Shown: positions 6,737 through 12,690 of the stretch, piece after piece | Layout: each line of letters opens with the position of its first letter | Position numbering within the stretch: position 1 is the first letter of the stretch | Origin: an uncultured Holosporaceae bacterium | GTDB lineage: Bacteria; Pseudomonadota; Alphaproteobacteria; RUG11792 | Length of the DNA stretch: 13,455 bases | NCBI GenBank assembly: GCA_947285985.1 | Contig: CAMYPB010000026.1 | Location: 1 to 13,455 of the forward strand | Reading direction: 5' to 3' | Program-made: the position numbers and the translations under genes | The notes under the pieces: generated by a model | What the model was told of the DNA's origin: nothing | Databases searched by the model: none | The model's input: only the letters and a program-made list of their open reading frames with translations

Positions 6737-8344
6737 TCATAATTTATTGAGAAGTTCTATAGACCAATCTATCTGCATCTCATCGCCCTGCATATCTTTG
6801 ATAAAAATTATGATCGATGGATATATCGTTTCCTCATCTTTGTTGTGGACGATTATATCACGTTGATTAATGGAAGATGACACAATATTGAAGAGGTATT
6901 CGTTTTTATAATTATTTATCAAGACAGATGAATTATTTATCTTTTCAACGACAGCATCTTTATTGAGGACTATTCGATAGTATACATCACATTTCCTCGA
7001 GCATAAACAAAATTCTGATACATTGATTTTTGGGAGATTTTTATTGATAACAATCTCTCGCCTAATCGCGAATTGTATGGCATCATTGAAATTTTTCATC
7101 TCCCCTTCAAAACACACACCATCTTGAATTATCTTCTTCGTGAAGAAGACATTCGATGAAGAACTGGGTTTTAATCTATATCTATCGTTGTATACGATCG
7201 ATATATCCGCCCTATTGATGAGTCTGTCCATCATGAAACTCACTTCAAAATCGAAGATATTGAGACCTGGTTCACGAATTGGATTGAAATGAGAACGTCT
7301 ATTAAAAATTTCTGTATTCAAAATTATTGATACTTTCTTTGTCGATATTCTTTCGAATCCTCGTATTTTATTGTTGTTTTCATTGAAATATTGTATATCA
7401 ACGAGAGAGAGGGCTGTGTCTATTATGTGGGAGCGAGGTATAAAAAATCCACTCGATAGAAAATTTCCAGAATGTCCCGATAATTTTCCATCCCCCAACC
7501 TCAAAAATCGAACGCACGAGGCCATCTCTGACAATTTCCTATAAAAAAAATCATTATCGATCTCTATATCACAACTCCGCGCCATAAAGCGTATCTCAAG
7601 GAGACTCCTCAACATATTGAATTGATCATTTGGATTCTTATTGATAATCATCCCAAAATTATCGATAGATTCATCGATAACATCGTGTATCCTCGAAAGA
7701 ATCCCCCTGATACTACGTCTATGATTCCCCTTCATAGAACATAAACAAAAAAATAATGATTTCAAGGCATTCAATTTCGTGAAGGGATCATCTTCAATTT
7801 GATATGTCTTGTTTATATGAGAGAATTGTTCCTGTATACTACATAAAACATCACGTTGAAATTTATCGTCCGAACCAGACGCAAAAAAATGGAACGACAT
7901 CATCCAATTCACAATTCTGTCCGCGATAATTTTTATATTCCAAGACGGAAGCACCCAGAACATCTTGATACTATGATTTAGATCAATGAACTCCGAGATA
8001 ACATTCCGAACGTATTTTCGACTGTTATTCCCTCCGATAGCCTGGAGATCCCTTATCCAAACGAAACTATTGATATACTCTATATCACTAATAGAAAGAG
8101 AATCATCAGATTTCAGGGCCTTGATTATATCGATAGATTTTTCTCTATCTCGTATCACAAAAATTCCATTCAATATATTCCTTCCAACGATCGCATCTCC
8201 AGACCACGGATCATTGATGAATCTCTCAGGATTCAACATATATCCCCTTTTATCGAGGGAAAATCTATAGAGCGGACTACTCTTTAAAAATGATATGCGA
8301 AATTCATTGTATAATTTTTTCCATTTTTTCAAACTATCTGACAT
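6737..8344 (-). CDS. Heparinase II/III family protein
   Basis: A 535-residue protein of the heparinase II/III-like family common in Alphaproteobacteria. These are polysaccharide-lyase-type proteins with an N-terminal alpha-barrel and a C-terminal beta-sandwich. The N-terminal signature is visible: residues about 43-65 (DPWSGDAIVGRNILNGIFVI) match the family's D-P-W-x-G-D and G-R-x-x-L-x-G motif, followed by WIRDLQAIGG. The middle is helical. The segment LRLGDGKLSGHSGN is the family's hinge to the beta domain. The C-terminal part is strongly diverged: the usual H-A-x-x-L-x-F-E-x-S motif is only vaguely present (SHFNPIREPGLNIFDFEV), so activity on a real substrate is doubtful. No signal peptide is seen, so it is probably cytoplasmic. 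It overlaps the rpe stop by 16 bases, implying translational coupling. The pairing of rpe with this family recurs in alphaproteobacteria, from memory and not checked. Confidence 0.8.
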   Translation of the reverse strand: MSDSLKKWKKLYNEFRISFLKSSPLYRFSLDKRGYMLNPERFINDPWSGDAIVGRNILNGIFVIRDREKSIDIIKALKSDDSLSISDIEYINSFVWIRDLQAIGGNNSRKYVRNVISEFIDLNHSIKMFWVLPSWNIKIIADRIVNWMMSFHFFASGSDDKFQRDVLCSIQEQFSHINKTYQIEDDPFTKLNALKSLFFCLCSMKGNHRRSIRGILSRIHDVIDESIDNFGMIINKNPNDQFNMLRSLLEIRFMARSCDIEIDNDFFYRKLSEMASCVRFLRLGDGKLSGHSGNFLSSGFFIPRSHIIDTALSLVDIQYFNENNNKIRGFERISTKKVSIILNTEIFNRRSHFNPIREPGLNIFDFEVSFMMDRLINRADISIVYNDRYRLKPSSSSNVFFTKKIIQDGVCFEGEMKNFNDAIQFAIRREIVINKNLPKINVSEFCLCSRKCDVYYRIVLNKDAVVEKINNSSVLINNYKNEYLFNIVSSSINQRDIIVHNKDEETIYPSIIIFIKDMQGDEMQIDWSIELLNKL

Positions 8345-8988
8345 ATTTTATTTATTTTGTTTTTCATATCAAAAACTTTATCAACTGCATTATTATCGAA
8401 CAGATAGCTCCCCATTATCAAGATATCAACACCTTTTTTTATCGCAATTTTCGAATTTTCTTCGTTCAACCCCCCATCCATCGCGATTTTGACATCCGTA
8501 TTTTTCAATATCTTTTTGAGGGGTTCAATTTTATCGAGAGTTGAAGATATCAATGTTTGTCCCCCAAATCCAGGATGAACCCCCATAATAACGACGACAT
8601 CAACCAATCCATATATATACGAAAATTGTTCAATACTCGTTTGAGGATTGATCGCGATCCCAACCTTTATTCCAAAGCCGTGTATTTTTTGAATCATACC
8701 CTCGATATTGCGATTTCCTTCAACATGAATGATTATCATATTGACTTTGCAGTATGCAATAATATCTATAAAATTTTCCGGATTTTCGATCATCAGGTGA
8801 ACATTCGTTGGAAGTTTCGAGCATTCCGCAATACGCTTGATAAATTCTATTCCAAACGTTATATTCGGAACAAATTTTCCGTCCATAACATCGATATGCA
8901 GACCATCAACTCCCGCACTCTCAATAATTCTTATTTCAGATTCAATATTCAATAAATCACAAGACATTAAAGAAGCGCAAACTTTCAT
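8329..8988 (-). CDS. rpe: Ribulose-phosphate 3-epimerase
   Basis: Interconverts ribulose 5-phosphate and xylulose 5-phosphate in the cytoplasm (non-oxidative pentose phosphate pathway). The 219-residue TIM barrel has every family motif: SLMSCD (6-11), HIDVMDG (31-37, catalytic Asp33 and metal-ligand His), NVHLMIENP (62-70), GIAINPQT (110-117), MGVHPGFGGQ (135-144, phosphate loop; His replaces the more usual Asn or Glu), and AMDGG (169-173, catalytic Asp171). The start has GGGTG six bases upstream. It is first in the minus-strand unit rpe-heparinase-holB. AT-rich TATAGTATAAAT at about 9005-9016 could hold a -10 element, but no good -35 is seen. Confidence 0.96.
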   Translation of the reverse strand: MKVCASLMSCDLLNIESEIRIIESAGVDGLHIDVMDGKFVPNITFGIEFIKRIAECSKLPTNVHLMIENPENFIDIIAYCKVNMIIIHVEGNRNIEGMIQKIHGFGIKVGIAINPQTSIEQFSYIYGLVDVVVIMGVHPGFGGQTLISSTLDKIEPLKKILKNTDVKIAMDGGLNEENSKIAIKKGVDILIMGSYLFDNNAVDKVFDMKNKINKICQIV

Positions 8989-9110
8989 ATATCACCCATT
9001 TTTTATTTATACTATACATCTTCTATTCTGACATATATATAGTAAAAAACAAAGACATTTCTCCAATACCGTATCATAATAATTGATTTTTATACTAAGA
9101 TTCAACAACA

Positions 9111-9130
9111 ATTTTATTGCTGAATAAAAT
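9111..9130. promoter_or_regulatory. Palindrome overlapping a predicted -35 (possible operator)
   Basis: ATTTTATT, spacer GCTG, AATAAAAT: two perfect eight-base arms. The right half overlaps the -35 at 9117-9122, so a bound protein could block transcription of the small ORF. It may simply be a chance feature of AT-rich DNA. Confidence 0.35.
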
Positions 9131-9145
9131 CAAGCTACATATTAT
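9117..9145 (+). promoter_or_regulatory. Predicted promoter of the small ORF before accD
   Basis: TTGCTG (9117-9122, three of six to consensus), exactly 17 bases, then TATTAT (9140-9145, five of six). The start of transcription would fall near 9152, about 45 bases before the small ORF's ATG. Confidence 0.45.
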
Positions 9146-9197
9146 ATAAAATTGAATGTATTTGAAGATGTCATATTTTGAAAAGGAGAGAGAAATT

Positions 9198-9263
9198 ATG
9201 AGTATCGTTCATAAAGAGGGTTTTAAAATGAGCTGTGGCATAACGTTCCCAATGTCTCGATAA
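9198..9263 (+). CDS. Small ORF, 21 residues, possible leader peptide
   Basis: The frame MSIVHKEGFKMSCGITFPMSR has AAAAGGAGAG (9181-9190) seven bases before its ATG, the best Shine-Dalgarno in this region. It lies between a predicted promoter and an intrinsic terminator that starts 29 bases after its stop. The peptide resembles no family I know and has no run of a single amino acid of the classical attenuation type. It could be a free-standing small protein, a leader peptide for accD, or the accidental frame of a short RNA. The length alone proves nothing; the case rests on the signals around it. Confidence 0.4.
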   Translation: MSIVHKEGFKMSCGITFPMSR

Positions 9264-9292
9264 ACTTCCCTTAAACTTTAGACAAAAATCTG

Positions 9293-9327
9293 AAAAACAC
9301 TGTATTATTTTTATGCAGTGTTTTTTT
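9293..9327 (+). terminator. Intrinsic terminator 72 bases before accD
   Basis: AAAAACACTG (9293-9302) and CAGTGTTTTT (9316-9325) pair over ten bases around a 13-base loop; seven T follow the GC part of the stem (9321-9327). On the minus strand the stem also ends in five T, so it could act both ways. It ends a plus-strand transcript starting upstream, or acts as an attenuator for accD. Confidence 0.75.
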
Positions 9328-9347
9328 CACACTCTTCGTGATTTTTT

Positions 9348-9356
9348 TGTTATTAT
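9348..9356 (+). promoter_or_regulatory. Extended -10 promoter of accD
   Basis: TGT followed by TATTAT (five of six to TATAAT) forms an extended -10 with no clear -35. The predicted start near 9363 gives a leader of about 36 bases, so accD could be transcribed independently of the terminator just upstream. Confidence 0.4.
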
Positions 9357-9398
9357 ATAGCCATAAAAATTATTGTTAAGAAGAAAATTGTTAAAAAT

Positions 9399-10253
9399 AT
9401 GAATTGGTTTAAAGAATTTGTTACACCTAAAATAAAAGCTTTTATGGGAACATCTCAATCTTCGAAGATCGATGATAATTTATGGACGAAATGTCCGAAT
9501 TGCGAACATATGGTCTACACAAAGGAACTCGCAGAAAATCAGATGGTCTGTGGACATTGTGGACATCATTTCCCAATAAAACCCGAAACTCGTTTCCAAC
9601 AGATATTCGACAATAATAAATTCGAAAATATAGATATCGTCAAAATAAAAGATGATCCCATCAAATTTAAGGATATAAAAAAATATACTGATAGATTGAA
9701 GGATGCACGTCAAAAAACGGGGTATCACGATGCCTCTCATATTGCGTATGGAAAAATTTGCGATAAAAACGCGACAGTTTTTATTATGGATTTTTCGTTT
9801 ATGGGAGGATCGATGGGGTTATCCGTTGGAAAATCATTTGTGAAGGCCGTTCAAAATGCGATACACAAAAAATCCGCTCTGATCTCGTTTACGGCCTCAG
9901 GAGGGGCCCGTATGCAAGAGGGAATGTTTTCTCTCATGCAAATGCCTTCAACTATCGCATCGCTTTGTGAACTCAAAGAATCGGGCCTCCCCTTCATAAA
10001 TGTCTTCACTCACCCAACGACAGGAGGAGTCCTCGCGTCATTTTCGATTCTTGGAGATATAAACATATCAGAACCCAACGCACTCATTGGATTTGCAGGG
10101 GCTCGCGTTATAGAAAACACGATCAAACAAAAACTTCCACAAGGATTTCAGAGGGCCGAATTCTTGAAGGATCACGGAATGATAGACCGTGTCGTCAACA
10201 GGAAGGATTTAAAACGTGAATTAGGACTTATACTTTCGTATCTCATGAAATAA
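9399..10253 (+). CDS. accD: Acetyl-CoA carboxylase carboxyltransferase subunit beta
   Basis: With AccA it transfers the carboxyl group from biotin to acetyl-CoA, giving malonyl-CoA for fatty acid synthesis; cytoplasmic. At 284 residues it is close to the usual 290-300. The N-terminal zinc ribbon is complete: Cys32 and Cys35 (KCPNC), then Cys51 and Cys54 (VCGHCG). The crotonase-type core has YGKICDKNATVFIMDFSFMGGSMG, then SFTASGGARMQEG and MQMPSTIASL. The region FTHPTTGGVLASFSILGDI, EPNALIGFAGARVIENT and LPQGFQRAEFLKDHGMID is fully typical. The ribosome site is weak (AAGAAG about 12 bases before ATG), but the start fits the family. It stands alone here, without folC or trpA nearby. Confidence 0.97.
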   Translation: MNWFKEFVTPKIKAFMGTSQSSKIDDNLWTKCPNCEHMVYTKELAENQMVCGHCGHHFPIKPETRFQQIFDNNKFENIDIVKIKDDPIKFKDIKKYTDRLKDARQKTGYHDASHIAYGKICDKNATVFIMDFSFMGGSMGLSVGKSFVKAVQNAIHKKSALISFTASGGARMQEGMFSLMQMPSTIASLCELKESGLPFINVFTHPTTGGVLASFSILGDINISEPNALIGFAGARVIENTIKQKLPQGFQRAEFLKDHGMIDRVVNRKDLKRELGLILSYLMK

Positions 10254-10262
10254 GATAGTATA

Positions 10263-10295
10263 AAATGGGAGATATACTGAAAAATACTCCCATTT
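10263..10295. terminator. Hairpin between convergent genes
   Basis: AAATGGGAG (10263-10271) and CTCCCATTT (10287-10295) form a perfect nine-pair stem with a 15-base loop, located just after the accD stop and before the end of the converging gene. There is no long T-run on either side (ATATGTTATTT on plus), so termination is likely but weak; it may serve both genes. Confidence 0.55.
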
Positions 10296-10304
10296 ATATG
10301 TTAT

Positions 10305-10751
10305 TTACAGAGGAAGTACATATAATACAACTCTGCAATTATCGAAGATACATCCAATATGCGCTTCCAAATCGTATATATTTTTGCTTGATAAACAAAT
10401 AATACGCTCACCATCATTCGACTGTGTGAAAAGATCGATTCTCTGATGAACATTTATTCTATCGTGAAATGCATTATATATTGATACAAATAAATCATAT
10501 CCCTTATTTTTAGCATGCAATATACGATTGACGACAGTATTATCAAAAAAATGACATTCAAACATCATGAACATACTTTGATGTACTTGATAGACCCCAC
10601 TATATCTACGATATCTCATTAAATCTCTTGTTCGCATATCAAAATGAACATGTTTTTCAACGACATTTTCATCATTCTCGACAATATCATTATTCATAGA
10701 GTATATTGGAGATATTGCGAACAAAGATAATAATATTTTTAAATATTTCAT
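10305..10751 (-). CDS. Small secreted protein of unknown function
   Basis: A 148-residue protein. The ATG at 10749-10751 is preceded by AAAAAGGA at good spacing; a longer form would need a GTG at 10784. Residues 1-18 are a clear signal peptide (MKYLKILLSLFAISPIYS), very like that of the upstream gene. The mature part begins acidic (NNDIVENDENVVEK), then HVHFDMRTRDLMRYRRYSG, and has three Cys. The C-terminal segment SSKNIYDLEAHIGCIFDNCRVVLYV lines up without gaps, by hydrophobic pattern, with STDDVDFGNSNFAQYVDDNKCVFIG of the upstream protein, suggesting a shared fold. The spacing of strands and helix recalls a beta-grasp (ubiquitin-like) domain, but this is only a guess. It lies 57 bases after its neighbour's stop on the same strand with no terminator between, so co-transcription is likely. 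Confidence 0.75.
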   Translation of the reverse strand: MKYLKILLSLFAISPIYSMNNDIVENDENVVEKHVHFDMRTRDLMRYRRYSGVYQVHQSMFMMFECHFFDNTVVNRILHAKNKGYDLFVSIYNAFHDRINVHQRIDLFTQSNDGERIICLSSKNIYDLEAHIGCIFDNCRVVLYVLPL

Positions 10752-10808
10752 AGTATTCCTTTTTAGTATAAATATCTTACACACATTATTTATTGTTATG
10801 AATTACTG

Positions 10809-11432
10809 TTATATTCCATACCAATCCTCTCTATGTTTCTCCTCCTCATAGCACCATGTATTATATAATTCTTCATCACTCTCATCGCGCGAATCCTCTT
10901 CTTCATATCCATTATTCTCATCGCGCGTATCCTCTTCTTCATATCCATTATTCTCATCGCGCGTATCCTCTTCTCCATATCCATTATTCTCATCGCACGA
11001 ATCCTCTTCTCCATACTCACTACTTTTATTATCTGGACCTAACAACCAATCTATAAAATTTTCATACACAACATCGGACGTATATTGTCCAATAAATACA
11101 CATTTATTATCATCAACATACTGCGCAAAATTAGAATTACCAAAATCAACATCATCAGTACTATACAATTTTGATCTATCCTTTCCAAAAGAAAAAATTA
11201 TTGGATCAGTACTATACAAATATTTTTTAAAAATTTTGTATAATCGGTCTGCGCACTCATTGACCGTTTCACTTTTAGAAATGATCCAGCCAGACGACAC
11301 ACCTCCATATACTTCTACCCAGCAATAATCCATACCTGTAAAAATAACATGTCTTCTATTGCTTATAACATTCTCCGCAGAATAACCCGAAGAAATCCCC
11401 AATACGCATAATAACAATTTTATATATTTCAT
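10809..11432 (-). CDS. Secreted protein with acidic 12-residue repeat tail
   Basis: A 207-residue protein. The start is the ATG at 11430-11432; a TTG nine bases upstream is in frame but less likely. The ribosome site is weak (GAG). Residues 1-19 are a signal peptide (MKYIKLLLCVLGISSGYSA). Residues 20-135 form the probable globular domain (RHVIFTGMDYCWVEVYGG, then a helix ETVNECADRLYKIFKKYL, then strands ending in KCVFIGQY). Residues 140-185 are four copies of a Y-[GE]-E-E-D-[ST]-R-D-E-N-N-G type unit, strongly negative, followed by an acidic, Trp-containing tail. No family is recognised. The tail might bind cations or a basic partner. It has a good promoter of its own and is the first gene of a likely pair. 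Confidence 0.8.
   Translation of the reverse strand: MKYIKLLLCVLGISSGYSAENVISNRRHVIFTGMDYCWVEVYGGVSSGWIISKSETVNECADRLYKIFKKYLYSTDPIIFSFGKDRSKLYSTDDVDFGNSNFAQYVDDNKCVFIGQYTSDVVYENFIDWLLGPDNKSSEYGEEDSCDENNGYGEEDTRDENNGYEEEDTRDENNGYEEEDSRDESDEELYNTWCYEEEKHREDWYGI
10878..11015 (-). repeat. 36-bp tandem repeat encoding an acidic 12-mer
   Basis: Three full 36-bp units and one shorter terminal unit encode YGEEDSCDENNG, YGEEDTRDENNG, YEEEDTRDENNG and YEEEDSRDES. The near identity at DNA level implies recent in-frame expansion. Confidence 0.9.
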
Positions 11433-11469
11433 AAGACTCAAAATTATAATATAATTAAAACTATACCAT

Positions 11470-11498
11470 ATTATACTGACATTTTATTATTTTTGCAA
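11470..11498 (-). promoter_or_regulatory. Strong sigma70-like promoter of the secreted pair
   Basis: On the minus strand: TTGCAA (11493-11498, four of six), exactly 17 bases, then a perfect TATAAT (11470-11475). Transcription would start near 11463, leaving a leader of about 31 bases before the ATG at 11432. Confidence 0.65.
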
Positions 11499-11511
11499 GC
11501 AACATTGTTGC
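11499..11511. promoter_or_regulatory. Palindrome beside the -35 (possible activator site)
   Basis: GCAACATTGTTGC is a perfect palindrome of six-base arms around one central base. It abuts the -35 of the minus-strand promoter and is about 90 bases from the plus-strand promoter of the next operon, so it could be a regulator site. It has a higher GC content than the DNA around it. Confidence 0.4.
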
Positions 11512-11598
11512 CCTATTGTTGGAATATTATAGATTATTATATTTTATACGATTTTTTATTGTGTTATACATTGATATACATTGTGATTGTATATTTTA

Positions 11599-11627
11599 TT
11601 GGCAGAGATATTGTTTTTTTTTAGAAT
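11599..11627 (+). promoter_or_regulatory. Promoter of the isochorismatase-like/rpiB/comEC unit
   Basis: TTGGCA (11599-11604, five of six), 17 bases, TAGAAT (11622-11627, five of six). The predicted start near 11634 lies about 26 bases before the ATG at 11660 and just upstream of its Shine-Dalgarno. Confidence 0.65.
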
Positions 11628-11659
11628 GTATACAAATTTATATATTTTGGAGAGAAAAA

Positions 11660-12214
11660 ATGTTAGCGAAGGCAAATAGTTCATGTTTGATTATTATGAA
11701 CGTACAGAATGAAATCATTCCATCTTTGAGGGATGGTCAACAGATGGTTTCAGATTGTTGTTGGCTTTCAGAACTCGCGTCTGAAGTTGGGATTCCAACG
11801 ATTTTCGCGAATCACAGGAGTCTTGGAAATATCGTGGAATCCGTTGAAAATGCTGCGAAAAACCCGATCATAACGGAAGTCGTCAATTTTTCTATTCTTC
11901 AAAATGATGAGGCCTCAAAAATTATTCGAGATCTGGGAAAGAAACATATTATTCTTGCGGGTTGTGAGGCCCATATATCGATATATCAGTCTGCAATTGA
12001 TTTCAAGGATCAGGGATACGAAGTTTTCGTTATATCGAATGCTATAACGTCTAGAAACGAATTTGATGTCAATATGTTCAAGAATAGATGTCTACAACTT
12101 GGTATGCACCTCGTTTCAAAGGAGATGATTTTCTGTGCATTACTCAAAGGAACGGATTATCCAAATTTCGGGGATCTATGTATAAAATTTTTGGGACACA
12201 AAGTTTATTGTTGA
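11660..12214 (+). CDS. Isochorismatase-fold protein lacking the catalytic triad
   Basis: A 184-residue cysteine-hydrolase-fold protein closest in pattern to the ISOC1/ISOC2 (YcaC-like) group. The start is 11660: GGAGAG lies five bases before this ATG, while the longer open frame upstream covers the promoter. Family landmarks: LIIMNVQNEIIPSL (10-23), vPxI-type strand with R-S-L-G (45-56), IITEVVNFSIL (70-80), GCEAHISIYQSAID (101-114) and GYEVFVISNAITSR (119-132). In active members the Asp-Lys-Cys triad sits in I-D-V-Q, in K-x-x-F-S, and in E-A-H-V-C-V. Here these are Asn14, Val74 (or a neighbour) and Ser107, so all three residues are changed while the scaffold remains. It is therefore likely a non-hydrolytic relative, perhaps a binding or regulatory protein; the frame is intact, arguing against simple decay. 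It is followed by rpiB after 19 bases. Confidence 0.85.
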   Translation: MLAKANSSCLIIMNVQNEIIPSLRDGQQMVSDCCWLSELASEVGIPTIFANHRSLGNIVESVENAAKNPIITEVVNFSILQNDEASKIIRDLGKKHIILAGCEAHISIYQSAIDFKDQGYEVFVISNAITSRNEFDVNMFKNRCLQLGMHLVSKEMIFCALLKGTDYPNFGDLCIKFLGHKVYC

Positions 12215-12233
12215 GGATAGAGAAGGATTTATT

Positions 12234-12683
12234 ATGTCTCATATATTCAAGAGGATAGCGATCGCTTCGGATCACGGAGGATATGACCTAAAATCAAAGA
12301 TTATAGAATATTTTCGCAATAAAATAGAAATAATCGATTTTGGAACGAAAAATTCGATGGAATCCGTTGATTATCCAGATTTCGCACAGTGTGTCTCGAG
12401 GTATGTCATAGAAAATAGTCCGGATTCTTGCGGGATATTGATATGTAAGACGGGGATAGGAATGTCTATATCGTCGAATCGTTTCAAAAATATAAGGGCT
12501 GCACTGTGTTATAACGAGGATGTCTCTATATTATCGAGACAACACAACAATGCGAATATTATTTGTTTTGGAGCATCATTTATTGATTCAGATATCGCGA
12601 TAAAATGCGTAGAATATTTTATAGGGACAGAATTTCAAGGCGGGCGACATCATAATCGAATCAATAAAATCGAAGATTTCTAG
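12234..12683 (+). CDS. rpiB: Ribose-5-phosphate isomerase B
   Basis: Interconverts ribose 5-phosphate and ribulose 5-phosphate in the cytoplasm, directly next to Rpe in the pathway. The 149 residues are the usual length. Motifs: ASDHGG (11-16), DYPDFA (46-51), GILICKTGIGMSISSNRF (67-84) with the catalytic Cys71, SRQHNNANIICFGA (101-114), and the C-terminal GGRHHNRI (136-143). Lys72 stands where the E. coli-type enzyme has Gly (CGTGIG), next to the catalytic Cys. AGAAGGA lies seven bases before the ATG. It sits between the isochorismatase-like gene and comEC in one likely transcript. Confidence 0.95.
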   Translation: MSHIFKRIAIASDHGGYDLKSKIIEYFRNKIEIIDFGTKNSMESVDYPDFAQCVSRYVIENSPDSCGILICKTGIGMSISSNRFKNIRAALCYNEDVSILSRQHNNANIICFGASFIDSDIAIKCVEYFIGTEFQGGRHHNRINKIEDF

Positions 12684-12690
12684 ATACTTA

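Larger units (their letters stand above)
8989..9398. other. 410-base regulatory gap between rpe and accD
   Basis: The gap carries the divergent upstream regions of rpe (minus) and accD (plus). It holds an AT palindrome, a predicted promoter, a 21-codon small ORF with a strong Shine-Dalgarno, a hairpin with a T-run, and an extended -10 just before accD. No tRNA, 4.5S, 6S or tmRNA signature was recognised. Confidence 0.6.

Noticed and set aside
8557..8955. Plus-strand frame opposite rpe
   Set aside because: It is a shadow of a gene whose every catalytic motif is intact on the minus strand.
9031..9300. tRNA, 4.5S RNA or 6S RNA in the gap before accD
   Set aside because: No cloverleaf with a TTC-loop motif, no SRP GGAAG-type domain and no long rod-like pairing was found by eye.
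11516..11659. N-terminal extension of the isochorismatase-like protein
   Set aside because: The extension spans the predicted promoter and the Shine-Dalgarno directly before the ATG at 11660, and the family starts at that Met.
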